Source of the DNA: an uncultured Christensenellaceae bacterium
GTDB taxonomy: Bacteria; Bacillota; Clostridia; Christensenellales; Borkfalkiaceae
Assembly (NCBI GenBank): GCA_910587825.1
Contig: CAJUNJ010000006.1
Location: 1-64,000, forward strand
Reading direction: 5' to 3'
Length of the DNA: 64,000 nt
Below the pieces are notes generated by a model. It saw only the letters and a program-made list of their open reading frames with translations. It ran no database searches and had not been told where the DNA came from. Shown piece after piece: positions 42,111 through 50,317 of the stretch (its first letter is position 1; the number at the start of each line of letters is the position of its first letter). The translations under genes and the position numbers were made by a program.

Positions 42111-42159
42111 CTGTGTCGGTATGAAAATTAAACCATACAAATAATTATTAATTAATATA

Positions 42160-42189
42160 TTGACAATAAAACGTGGTTTGTTATATAAT
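42160..42189 (+). promoter_or_regulatory. Promoter of repeat-rich surface protein
   Basis: TTGACA (42160-42165), 18 bases, TATAAT (42184-42189): both boxes are perfect. Confidence 0.78.
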
Positions 42190-42234
42190 TAAAGAGTAAT
42201 TTGGGGAATATTCTTATTTTACAGAGGTAGTTTT

Positions 42235-44349
42235 ATGAAATACAAATTTTTCACGAGGGGTCTTTTAGCGGTTCTGGGCTTGATGTGCGCAGTTTGCTTT
42301 GCGTTGGGGCTACATTTTACCGAGACGGCTTTTGCTGCCGATGGCGACCGGATAGACATAGAAAGTTATACCCTTACGCTTGACGTAAACGAATTTACAT
42401 ATTCGGGTTTGGAAATTAAACCGACAGCGACCGTAAATAACGGCACGGCAAACCTTGTTGAGGGAACTGATTATACTATTTCGTACGAAAACAACGTAGA
42501 AGCGGGCACGGCAACCGTCAAAGCAGAGGGTAAGGGTGATTATACCGGCACTTTATCCGCACAGTTCACGATAAATCCCGCTACCGATAACGCCTGGCAG
42601 AGAAGTGATATTGACTCGGACGTGATTTTCTACGGTTCGTACAATCCCGAAGTTCCTGCTTTTACCGTTTGGGCGAAGTACGGTTCCGAAAATGCAATTT
42701 TCAAATTTTACGACGGCGACAATAAAGAAATTTCCGCCGCCGATCTTGCCACGGCAGATGCCGGCGAATATAAGGTAACGGCTCAGATAGCCGCAACCGG
42801 CAGTTATAATGCAATAGAAGAAATATTGACGGACACTTTCAGGATTTATCCCGCAAGAAATAACTGGACGCAGGCGCCCAAGGTTGTTGAATGGGAGTAC
42901 GGTAAGTTCGACGCAACCGTCAACCTGTTTATGGGTGTTGCCGAACACGGCGACGTCAGGTTCACGATATCTAACCAGAATGAAACTTTTATCAGAGATT
43001 TTACCGTTAACGAAGGTGTCGTTACAAACCAAAATTACGTAAAAATTCTTTCGGATGAACTTACCGCCGGAAAATACACGCTTAGCGCAACTGTCAACGG
43101 AGGAAATAACTATCAGGATATACCTGCTACTCAGGTAGAATTCGAAGTAAGGCAGACTTCGAACGACTGGATGACCTTTCCCGACGTCGTCGAATGGCAG
43201 TACGGAAATTATAACAAGGACACCAACCTGTTTTTAGCTTCCGTAAATTACGGCACGGTGTGGTTCAAAGTCAAAACTGCGGAAGACGGTGAAGACTTAA
43301 CAAGTGAATTTACCGCGGTAAACGGAATTATACAGGAAGAAGACGGCGAAATTTCAAACGTGCTTTCCAAGTTTGAAAAGGGCAAATATTATGTCAGCGT
43401 GCGCGTGGACGTGGGCGACGCCAACCGCGAAGAGATACACGCAACGGGTTTTGAGTTCGACGTTATTCAAGCCGCGAACGGCTGGCAGGCGTCACCCAAC
43501 GTAATTGCGTGGGAGTACGGCGGATATAACCCCAACGTCAATTTGATAATAGGTACGCCTTTGCACGGTACGGCAAAGTTCGTTATAACCGACGGGGAAA
43601 ATAATCTGACAAGAGAATTTTCACTTTTTGAAGGCATTATAGACGAGGCGGACAACGGCGACGTTTTGGCAATTATTAAGAATCTGCACGCGGGCGATTA
43701 CTATCTTGTCGCCACTGTCGCTTCGGACGAAAACGGCAATTATTCGGCTATAGAAGGTCAGACGCCCTTGCAGTTTACGGTAAATCAGGCGGTCAACGAT
43801 TGGAAAGTTACGCCCAGCATAGAAAGCTGGGTAAAGGGCAAATATAACGCGGAAGTCAATTTCGTCACTGCGGAAGCCGAGCACGGCGTTGTCGATTACG
43901 TCATTTATAAGACTACGGACGAAGAAAGCATTATTTATCAGGTTAGTAACGGAGAAGTAATTGTCGACAATCTTGCACAGGCGGGAGTGGGTTATTATAC
44001 GTTGAAAGCGACCGTTGCGGCTACGGACGATTTCTCGGGCGTGGAAAGGACGTTTACGTTCAACGTCTTTGCGCAGGGACTGCCCTGGTGGGCGATTGTA
44101 ATTATCGTCGTCGGTGCTTTGGGCATAACCGCGCTTGTGTTCTTCATTCTTCACCAGAAAGGCGTATTACAGATGCTTACCGAAAAGGTGATAGTTGCTA
44201 TGCGCACCAAGATGACCGTTGACGCGACGATTGCGGCTGTAAGGGCAAACAAGGTTGCGGAGGCGGCGAAACGTTCTGTTGCGGCGGCCGAAGAGGAAGA
44301 AAGGCGCAAAGCCGAACAAGACAAAAACGACGGAAATTTAAACCAATAA
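42235..44349 (+). CDS. Repeat-rich membrane-anchored surface protein
   Basis: 704 residues. Signal peptide ending ETAFA (about 34), an MBG/Ig-like domain (about 40-118; FTYSGLEIKPTATVNNG), then five units of about 105 residues with the pattern W...P.V..W.YG.YN..VNL......HG.V.F.I. A membrane helix (WWAIVIIVVGALGITALVFF, about 621-640) follows, and then a ~65-residue cytoplasmic tail ending in an Ala/Glu/Lys-rich helix. Family of the repeat not recognised. A perfect promoter and AGAGGTAG precede it. The long cytoplasmic tail is unusual for a passive surface anchor and hints at contact with an intracellular partner, perhaps the small coiled-coil protein encoded next. Confidence 0.75.
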   Translation: MKYKFFTRGLLAVLGLMCAVCFALGLHFTETAFAADGDRIDIESYTLTLDVNEFTYSGLEIKPTATVNNGTANLVEGTDYTISYENNVEAGTATVKAEGKGDYTGTLSAQFTINPATDNAWQRSDIDSDVIFYGSYNPEVPAFTVWAKYGSENAIFKFYDGDNKEISAADLATADAGEYKVTAQIAATGSYNAIEEILTDTFRIYPARNNWTQAPKVVEWEYGKFDATVNLFMGVAEHGDVRFTISNQNETFIRDFTVNEGVVTNQNYVKILSDELTAGKYTLSATVNGGNNYQDIPATQVEFEVRQTSNDWMTFPDVVEWQYGNYNKDTNLFLASVNYGTVWFKVKTAEDGEDLTSEFTAVNGIIQEEDGEISNVLSKFEKGKYYVSVRVDVGDANREEIHATGFEFDVIQAANGWQASPNVIAWEYGGYNPNVNLIIGTPLHGTAKFVITDGENNLTREFSLFEGIIDEADNGDVLAIIKNLHAGDYYLVATVASDENGNYSAIEGQTPLQFTVNQAVNDWKVTPSIESWVKGKYNAEVNFVTAEAEHGVVDYVIYKTTDEESIIYQVSNGEVIVDNLAQAGVGYYTLKATVAATDDFSGVERTFTFNVFAQGLPWWAIVIIVVGALGITALVFFILHQKGVLQMLTEKVIVAMRTKMTVDATIAAVRANKVAEAAKRSVAAAEEEERRKAEQDKNDGNLNQ

Positions 44350-44363
44350 GGAGAAAATAATAT

Positions 44364-44591
44364 ATGTCACAGAGAACAAAAATAGCAAAAGAGATAAACA
44401 CTCTTGAAAAAGAAATTCTCAGTCTTGAAGCAAAACGTTCGCGGTCTATGGCGGTTCTTTTGGAAGCGCTTATAAGCAAGACTACGCCGAACGACGAGGA
44501 CGTCCAGTTTTTCAGAACGTTTTCGGCTACGATAGAAATTAAGCGCGAACAGCTTCAAATGCTGACAAGACAGCTTGAAGGTATGCTTTAA
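44364..44591 (+). CDS. Small coiled-coil protein
   Basis: 75 residues, two predicted amphipathic helices (about 5-35 and 50-74) separated by TTPNDEDV, with heptad-like leucines. GGAG precedes the start 14 bases after the surface protein, and a terminator follows, so the two form an operon. No family recognised; a cytoplasmic partner of the surface protein's tail is possible. Confidence 0.68.
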   Translation: MSQRTKIAKEINTLEKEILSLEAKRSRSMAVLLEALISKTTPNDEDVQFFRTFSATIEIKREQLQMLTRQLEGML

Positions 44592-44605
44592 TTTCAAATA
44601 AAAAA

Positions 44606-44637
44606 ATCTCAACGGTAAAACCGTTGAGATTTTTTTA
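44606..44637 (+). terminator. Rho-independent terminator
   Basis: Perfect stem AATCTCAACGGT / ACCGTTGAGATT with loop AAA and a run of T. Confidence 0.92.
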
Positions 44638-44657
44638 TTAAAACACCTTAAAATTGC

Positions 44658-44686
44658 TTGTAATTTTTATTCTGATTATATATAAT
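44658..44686 (+). promoter_or_regulatory. tRNA-Gln promoter
   Basis: TTGTAA (44658-44663), 17 bases, TATAAT (44681-44686), 11 bases before the tRNA. Confidence 0.65.
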
Positions 44687-44697
44687 AATTAAGAAAT

Positions 44698-44772
44698 TGG
44701 GGTGTCGCCAAGCGGTAAGGCAACGGACTCTGACTCCGTCATTCGTTGGTTCAAATCCAGCTACCCCAGCCA
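44698..44772 (+). tRNA. tRNA-Gln (anticodon CTG)
   Basis: 75 bases including CCA. Acceptor TGGGGTG pairs with TACCCCA with a G-T pair at position 7; D arm with AGCGGTAAGGC; anticodon stem CGGA/TCCG with loop CTCTGAC, giving CTG; T arm GTTGG/CCAGC with loop TTCAAAT. The 3' part from 44728 is repeated at 59783, marking it as an integration target. Confidence 0.95.
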
Positions 44773-44829
44773 AAAAGCCTTTTTTTCGTGTGTTTTTAAC
44801 CGAAATTCACGAAGAAAAGGTCTTTTTTT
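44728..44829 (+). repeat. Left attachment repeat (attL) of the genomic island
   Basis: A perfect 42-base match to 59783-59824 (CTCTGACTCC... to ...CCCCAG). It continues with only two substitutions and one T-run length difference through the tRNA terminator hairpin (CCTTTTTTTCGTG / CACGAAGAAAAGG plus T-run). Insertion therefore keeps an intact tRNA and terminator on the left. Confidence 0.92.
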
Positions 44830-44860
44830 ATGCTGTTTTGGGTGTAAATTTGGGTGTAGG

Positions 44861-45670
44861 CTATTCCGTAATGAACTTAACCTTGTTCATCTGCCTAATC
44901 ATAAAGTCATCTTTGTAATGTACGTAAGTTTTACCGACAAGCCGTTCGGGGCATACTGATGCAAAGGTGTGCCGCAGATTGTAAAAGGTTACGCTTGCAT
45001 CATCGAATATCTTTTTAAACAAGTCTAAACTCTTCGGATAAGACATTGAAAAGGTTATCGGCTCGTCAAAGTTTAAATATTCCCGTGCTTGCTTCGGTAT
45101 GGGAATTTTTTTATACTCAATTTTACCGCCTTTGCGCTTACGGTTACGACAAATCAAAAAACCATTTTCAAATCTTGCTTCTTTGTCCAGTTCGCACGGA
45201 CGCAAACCGAAGAAGTAAAGCACGTAAGCTCCCTGACGTATTCTATCGTATTTCGGGTCTTTAATCTTGTTGAAGAATGTGTGTATTTTTTCGGGAGATA
45301 AATCGCCCCTGCTTTCGCGTTCGGCTCTTTTAAAAGGAAGTAGAGTAACGGGGTTATGATTAATGATACCGCTTGCAATAGCGTATTTAAAAGTTTGATT
45401 TAACACGCTGCGCAACTCTTCGTACATTCTGGGAGCGTCGGCAAAGTTATGTAGAATCCTGTCAATATCAGATGTCCGAATAGCTGAAATTTCAATATTG
45501 CCTAAGTCATTTAAAATAAACCGCTCGCCAAGACTTTTATAATCTCTGCAAGTTCCTTCCGAAATTTGTCCTTTTTTGTATTCAAGCCATTCGGTGAATA
45601 CAGCAGTAAAATCAAATTTAAAAACCGAAGGAAGTTTAGGCGTATCAATTATGGCAAGCGGAATCGCCAT
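44861..45670 (-). CDS. Tyrosine integrase with internal catalytic deletion
   Basis: 269 residues. Core-binding domain about 20-105, catalytic domain with R157 (GLRPCEL) and R223-H224 (YNLRHTFASVC), and a C-terminal GKTYVHY with Y239 as likely nucleophile. Between R223 and Y239 only 15 residues remain, where related integrases have about 30 containing a W.GH box; that box is missing. The N-terminal arm-binding domain is also absent, and the frame cannot be extended usefully upstream. It lies next to attL with its end toward the tRNA, as usual. Probably inactive by deletion. Confidence 0.82.
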   Translation of the reverse strand: MAIPLAIIDTPKLPSVFKFDFTAVFTEWLEYKKGQISEGTCRDYKSLGERFILNDLGNIEISAIRTSDIDRILHNFADAPRMYEELRSVLNQTFKYAIASGIINHNPVTLLPFKRAERESRGDLSPEKIHTFFNKIKDPKYDRIRQGAYVLYFFGLRPCELDKEARFENGFLICRNRKRKGGKIEYKKIPIPKQAREYLNFDEPITFSMSYPKSLDLFKKIFDDASVTFYNLRHTFASVCPERLVGKTYVHYKDDFMIRQMNKVKFITE

Positions 45671-46115
45671 AGTTTTAGACTGTTTGGAAATAGACCCGCT
45701 GAAAATCGGTCAGCAGTCGCCCGCGCAGACTTCGCGATTGCTTATAAAATTCTTAAACGAAACAATGGCAAAATTTCGGTTTTTGCAATACGTACGGCGG
45801 CGTTGGATATTCGAGTGCGCAGAAGGGGGACAAATGCTGAGATTGCAGTTCGCCGATGACAGCGGAGAAGAAACTTATCTTGTAACCAATAAAAGCATTA
45901 TGGGCGACATCAAGCGGGTGCGCTCAATGCTTTCTGAAAGGATATTGTTTTTCCACAGCGACGTGAACGTTAATACTATTCAACTAATCGAAGATATTGA
46001 AAATTACGTGTTTGACGACAAGACGGGCGACATAAAAAAACAGCAGCGCGACGATACAATCGACAGTTTAGAGTACGCGACGAAATTATATTACGACGCG
46101 CCCGTTGCCGCTTAA
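45651..46115 (+). pseudogene. Phage terminase large subunit, C-terminal fragment
   Basis: About 154 residues. The end, IEDIENYVFDDKTGD and QQRDDTIDSLEYATKLYY, matches the C-terminus of terminase large subunits (nuclease domain ending DD.IDAL.YA). The ATPase half is missing, so this is a fragment fused to the integrase region; its start overlaps the integrase start head-to-head by 20 bases. The frame is open further upstream to 45576 but that part is antisense to the integrase. Confidence 0.6.
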
Positions 46116-46146
46116 ACAGTTGTAAAATTTAAAGGAGTATGATATA

Positions 46147-46491
46147 ATGAAATTCGACGAAAGCGAACACCCGCGCGGACAACCTGATAACAAGGGACAG
46201 TTTGTTAAAAAGGGCGGCAGAAAATCAGAAGAAGCCGAAAAAATTTACGGTTCGGATACTCAACCGAATTTTAGCTTGTCCAAGCGGGAATATGCGGTTC
46301 TGCGTAAAGAAGTAATGCGTAAGAACGTCGCGCAAAAGGGGAAAGTAAAACAAATTAATGGTGCATTTACAAGTAACAATTTTTACGTCTATTCTACGCA
46401 CGGTGGAGATAGCTTCGTCCCGTTAAAACAATTCGATATAGAAAAAGACAGAGATAAAATAAATTATTGGCTTAAAAGATTAGGAGATTAA
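46147..46491 (+). CDS. Phage-type protein with HPRGQPDNKGQFVKKGG motif
   Basis: 114 residues preceded by AAAGGAG. The N-terminal EHPRGQPDNKGQFVKKGG is the short motif often found near the ends of phage portal, head-morphogenesis and related proteins. The remaining ~80 residues are not recognised. It lies 31 bases after the terminase fragment and one base before the next gene, so it belongs to the residual phage block. Function unknown. Confidence 0.55.
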   Translation: MKFDESEHPRGQPDNKGQFVKKGGRKSEEAEKIYGSDTQPNFSLSKREYAVLRKEVMRKNVAQKGKVKQINGAFTSNNFYVYSTHGGDSFVPLKQFDIEKDRDKINYWLKRLGD

Positions 46492-46698
46492 ATGTTTACG
46501 CCTACTGAAAATCAAGAAAAATTAGCGGACTATTTAAAACAAAAAGATTTTGAAAAAGAAATGAAATTAGGTATTCTATTATGCTGTGAAACGGACGAAC
46601 AGGCAAAAAAAATGCTTGAATTTTGTTTGGCTAATCCAGAACTTGAAGATTATGAATATTTGGAAAAAGCGGTAGATATTTCTAACGGGAAAGAATAA
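46492..46698 (+). CDS. Small acidic phage-type protein, unknown
   Basis: 68 residues, acidic and helical (EKEMKLGILLCCETDEQAKK). It starts directly after the previous stop, so the two are coupled; a terminator follows at 46706. Possibly the partner or immunity product of the preceding protein. No family recognised. Confidence 0.5.
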   Translation: MFTPTENQEKLADYLKQKDFEKEMKLGILLCCETDEQAKKMLEFCLANPELEDYEYLEKAVDISNGKE

Positions 46699-46705
46699 TA
46701 AAATT

Positions 46706-46734
46706 TTAAGCACGACGTAAGCCGTGCTTTTTTA
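46706..46734 (+). terminator. Rho-independent terminator
   Basis: AAGCACG / CGTGCTT with an 8-base loop and T-run; ends the small phage operon. Confidence 0.7.
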
Positions 46735-46767
46735 ATGCAAAAAAGGAGGAATAATGTCACAATCATA

Positions 46768-47300
46768 TCAGGCATTGGCTGGCGGCACGGCGCGTAAAGC
46801 GATAATCTCTTTTTCAACGTCCTTTTTCTTTTTGGGAATAGGCTTGTCCGTTGCCTTTTCAACCGCTTGTGTAAGTTCTGTAAGTTCGGCTTGCTTGCGT
46901 TCTGTCTGTTCGTCGATTTCCGAACCTCGCTGTTTGGCGGTTTCAACAATCTTTTTTGCCTTGTATTCTGCCGTATCAAGATGTACCGCCTGACTGTTTG
47001 GCTTGCCTCTGTCAAGTTCGTATTTTTCCCCGACTTTCTTCCATATTTCCGTCTGCAACTGCGAAAGCTTTTTGTTGAGAATCGGTATTAGCTCGGCGCA
47101 ACTTCGGCGTTGCAATGTTCCTTGAATTTTAAAACTACCGAATACATATTTTGTCCTTGAAGCTCTGACTGTTTGTCTTTAATGTAAGCGTAAAGTTCGT
47201 TGAGATTTACGCCTTCCAAAACAGAGTTCTCCGCCCGTAAATAACCTGTTATAAACGGAAAATCGCTACGGATTTTATCAAGAGTAACAGGTTCGGTTAT
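46768..47300 (-). pseudogene. Degraded mobilisation-type coiled-coil protein
   Basis: On the minus strand two frames join into one protein-like sequence. The first part reads SDFPFITGYLRAENSVLEG and LNELYAYIKDKQSELQGQN, up to about 47115. After a frameshift it continues ILNKKLSQLQTEIWKKVGEK and LDRGKPNSQAVHLDTAEYKA, ending VEKEIIALRAVPPANA. The WKKVGEKYELDRG and HLDTAEYKAKK features resemble the coiled C-terminal part of MobV/Pre-type plasmid relaxases. No catalytic N-terminal domain is present. Treated as a broken remnant. Confidence 0.5.
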
Positions 47301-47484
47301 CGGCTTTCAAATCGTCCGAGAGTAGTAATAACATACTCGTTATTTTGTCGGTAGCAAGCTCGTCAAATTCCTTGTCACGGAACATAAATTCAAGTAATTT
47401 TTTAAGAGATTGTCCTGCTTCGGTGTGGGTTAAGTTGCTGATGTTGTCCATATAAGACTTGTAAAAGTTGAATTGTTTAATCAA
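47278..47484 (-). CDS. Small protein, unknown
   Basis: 68 residues, helical and acidic (KLLEFMFRDKEFDELATDKI). Possibly the upstream part of the degraded mobilisation gene (it overlaps it in another frame) or a separate small gene. No family recognised. Confidence 0.4.
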   Translation of the reverse strand: MIKQFNFYKSYMDNISNLTHTEAGQSLKKLLEFMFRDKEFDELATDKITSMLLLLSDDLKADNRTCYS

Positions 47485-48151
47485 ATAATTTCCTCCGATA
47501 ATTTTTATTTTTCCGCTTGTTTACCGACTTGCGGCATAAGTCTTTTTAATTGTTTGTTAGCTTGTATCCATATTAACCTCCGAAATAATTTATATCTTCA
47601 TCCACGCAAAATAGCGCGGTACGATAGCTGAAATAAGGGTACAAAAAAGCCGCTGATACGCACAACGTAATCACCGACTTAACCGTATTTAGCAATGCTC
47701 AAATGCTCTATGGTGGTTAGCCATTCTATGAAATTTTTTGTACGCTGAAATTAACCCTCAACTCGTCGCAACACACTCTTTTGTCAGCCATTTAAGCAAT
47801 GGCTTGACTTTACGGTTGGTTGCTCCTCTTCCCAAAAAGTTCTTCGATACTTTTTGGGAGCCCTAATCTCATGGGAATCTCGGATAACTCCGGTTGCGCG
47901 TCGCAATCAAACATAATGTGCACGCAATAAATTTCATTCATTGCTTAGCTAAATGTTTGTTGCTCCTTTTTCCAAAAAGTTCTTCGATACTTTTTGGAAG
48001 TCCTTAATAAGGGTATCATACGAACTCTATCGTATAAGTTTATTATATCATAAATTTTATAGATGTCAAGAGAAAACAAACATTTGTTTATATTATTTTT
48101 TTGTATCTTATTGTCTATTTTATAATTAAAGTGTCGAATTTCAAATAAGTA
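47485..48151. other. Gene-free region with two covarying hairpin repeats
   Basis: No plausible gene. Two 42-base repeats, 47819-47860 and 47959-48000, lie 140 bases apart. Each has the form GTTGCTCC..., then CCAAAAAGT-TCTTCGAT-ACTTTTTGG hairpins. A C-G pair in the first stem is T-A in the second, a compensatory change. A further hairpin GCCATT-TAAGC-AATGGC lies at about 47787-47803. Confidence 0.55.
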
Positions 48152-48178
48152 AACCGCCGACGGAGTCCCGTCGGCGGC
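48152..48178 (-). terminator. Terminator of the Fic gene
   Basis: Perfect stem CCGCCGACGG / CCGTCGGCGG, followed on the minus strand by TTTACTTATTT. It lies about 20 bases past the minus-strand Fic stop. Confidence 0.7.
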
Positions 48179-48199
48179 TGGCTGGCTATTTTAACCTTT

Positions 48200-49054
48200 T
48201 TAATCTTCTGTTTCGTAATAGTAGGAATAGTCTATACCTTTCATAAACATTTCACGGTTGTCAATTTCGTCTGTAAGCGCACTGCTGATAAGTGCAAGAA
48301 TATCGGTATAATCCATAGGACTTTTCTGCATTGCTGTAAGATACGCCCGCTTGTCTATCTTGCTCCAATCTACGCATTTGCGCAAATTCTTTTTCAAAAT
48401 CAGGTCAAGCCAGATTCTCGTGCTTCTGCCGTTGCCTTCCATAAATGGATGAGCGACATTCATTTCTACATACTTCTTCACAATGTTTTCAATTGTATCT
48501 TCCGGCATCTTGTCAATGATTGCAAGATTTTCTTTCAGGTACATTGACGGGGCAAACGCAAATCCGCCTTTTGCAATGTTCAAGCCGCGAATTTTACCCG
48601 CAAAATCGTAAAGCCCGCCGAAAATAAATCCGTGAATTTGCTGTAAACCTTTCGTAGTACCTACTTCGATTTCGTCTATCAAGCCGTTTTCAAAGAGTTC
48701 GTAAGCCTTTTGTTTGCTCTTTTCGTCTAATGTGCTTCCGATTCCTTTTACCCATCTGGAAAAGTTCTCTTTGTTTTTTGCAGGTATGAGCGCAGTAATA
48801 AGGGTAACGCCGTTTTCGTCCACGACGTCTGTAAGGTAGGACTTTCCGTCGTTTGCCTTTAATTTCAGTTGTTTGCAAATTGCAATCAACTGAGTATTTC
48901 GGCGTTTCATCGTAGCCCAATAAACACGTGGATTATTACTTTTTGTCAACGCCTGCGAAATGTCCATAGCGCAAAACCACCATTTGGAAGTATCGTCATC
49001 CCAAACGGCTCTCACGGGAATATCTTCAAAAAATCTGATAGACGTCTTTATCAT
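48200..49054 (-). CDS. Fic-domain protein with N-terminal Bro-N-like domain
   Basis: 284 residues. The first ~100 (RAVWDDDTSKWWFCAMDISQ and NGVTLITALIPAKNK) look like the Bro-N/antirepressor domain common in phage and mobile elements. The second half is a Fic domain with the full active motif HPFMEGNGRSTR (H202 to R213), so it could transfer AMP or another nucleotide moiety to a target protein. The flap region IHGFIFGGLYDFAGKIR is present. No inhibitory alpha-helix motif is obvious nearby. It is divergent from the HTH gene at 49209, which could regulate or neutralise it. Probable toxin or host-modulating factor. Confidence 0.85.
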   Translation of the reverse strand: MIKTSIRFFEDIPVRAVWDDDTSKWWFCAMDISQALTKSNNPRVYWATMKRRNTQLIAICKQLKLKANDGKSYLTDVVDENGVTLITALIPAKNKENFSRWVKGIGSTLDEKSKQKAYELFENGLIDEIEVGTTKGLQQIHGFIFGGLYDFAGKIRGLNIAKGGFAFAPSMYLKENLAIIDKMPEDTIENIVKKYVEMNVAHPFMEGNGRSTRIWLDLILKKNLRKCVDWSKIDKRAYLTAMQKSPMDYTDILALISSALTDEIDNREMFMKGIDYSYYYETED

Positions 49055-49208
49055 GCTAATTCAATCCGTGTGCTTTTTCTCTATTCTACCACAAAAAATA
49101 GATTCTTGCAATCTGTTCAAACGCATTTCCACAGAAGATGTTTTTCTGGTTTTATTGACAATAGACAATAAAGTATGCTATAATATGTTATAATTTGATA
49201 GGTGTATT

Positions 49209-49412
49209 ATGGAATTCTCAAAATTCTGCCTTGAAACAAGGCTAAAGCTCAATTTAAGTCAGGAAATGTTGGCACGGAAGCTCGACGTTTCTTTTGCAAC
49301 AATCAACCGCTGGGAGAACGGCAAAGCCCTTCCCCAGAAACTGACACTATACCGTTTTGAAAAGTTCTGCGAAGAAAACGGTATAGAATTTGTCACAAAC
49401 TTGACTCTTTGA
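49209..49412 (+). CDS. Small XRE-type DNA-binding protein
   Basis: 67 residues almost entirely a helix-turn-helix: LNLSQEMLARKLDVSFATIN then RWENGKALP. It may repress the Fic gene (divergent, 154 bases apart) or the defence genes downstream. AGGTG precedes the start. The gap to the next gene is 25 bases, suggesting cotranscription. Confidence 0.85.
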   Translation: MEFSKFCLETRLKLNLSQEMLARKLDVSFATINRWENGKALPQKLTLYRFEKFCEENGIEFVTNLTL

Positions 49413-49437
49413 AAATTTTACGTGCGAGGAAATTATT

Positions 49438-50271
49438 ATGGCTACGAGTAAGAAACTTGAAATTATATACTACAACGGACAACCTGACGGTGTGCGTTCT
49501 GTCCGTCGTCATCTGTCTACAATTACTACTTATGTAATACCGCGTCCTTTGCTATCGGAAGCAAAGAAGATTTCGGGTATTACAAGACCCGGCATCTATT
49601 ATCTAATTAATGAGAACGATGAAAATAAAATTGCACAAATCTATATTGGGCAGACGCGCAACGGTGTAACACGCCTTGATGACCATAACCGTTCCAAAGA
49701 TTTCTGGAATAAGGCGATTGTGTTCCTTGCCGACAACAAGACCTTTTCTCTTGATATGATAAGCGGGCTTGAAGAATACGCCATTATTAAAGCTCACGAA
49801 GCAAAGCGTTATAAGGTCGAAAATTCAGTTAAACCTAAATATGAGATTGACGAATACGACCTTCCCTCTATCGAAGAAGTATATGACGAAATTCAATTCG
49901 TCATGGCAACGCTCGGATATAAGATGAATAATGCAAAAAAGAACGAAGATCAACGAGAAGTACTCCACACTACTCGTAACGGAATTACAGCTTATGGGGT
50001 ATATACCGGAGATAAATTTGAAGTACTTGAAGATTCCGAAGTCGATATGAAAACCAAATGCCTTGAATGGCAAAAAATTCAACTTCAAAGACAAAACGCT
50101 TTAAAAAATGGTGAAATTGTTGAAAAAAATGGAAAATACATATTAAAGGTTTCAGTGTCATTTTCTTCACCTAGTGCTGCCGCAGCTTTCATTTTGGGGC
50201 ACAATGCCAATGGTTGGATATCGTGGAAAAACAAAGATGGAAAAACATTAGACGAAATTTACAGAAAATAA
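49438..50271 (+). CDS. GIY-YIG nuclease with DUF4357 domain
   Basis: 277 residues. GIYYL (G52-L56) and YIGQT (Y69-T73) with R79 form the start of a GIY-YIG endonuclease domain, although the usual catalytic glutamate region is hard to place. The C-terminal 60 residues (SFSSPSAAAAFILGHNANGW and SWKNKDGKTLDEIYRK) are a DUF4357 domain, which commonly accompanies such nucleases or type I RM genes. It sits at the head of the defence block, and may be a nuclease effector or an accessory of the RM system. Confidence 0.82.
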   Translation: MATSKKLEIIYYNGQPDGVRSVRRHLSTITTYVIPRPLLSEAKKISGITRPGIYYLINENDENKIAQIYIGQTRNGVTRLDDHNRSKDFWNKAIVFLADNKTFSLDMISGLEEYAIIKAHEAKRYKVENSVKPKYEIDEYDLPSIEEVYDEIQFVMATLGYKMNNAKKNEDQREVLHTTRNGITAYGVYTGDKFEVLEDSEVDMKTKCLEWQKIQLQRQNALKNGEIVEKNGKYILKVSVSFSSPSAAAAFILGHNANGWISWKNKDGKTLDEIYRK

Positions 50272-50317
50272 ATTAAACAGAATTATTCCGCTTATACAGA
50301 AAAACGAAAAACATAAT

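Noticed and set aside
44697..44959. Open frames running through and beyond the tRNA
   Set aside because: They overlap the tRNA and its terminator; no start context and no family.
46754..46993. 79-codon plus-strand frame with a good ribosome site
   Set aside because: After about 14 codons it becomes antisense to the MobV-like fragment (serine/cysteine-rich mirror); only a truncated gene start may be real.
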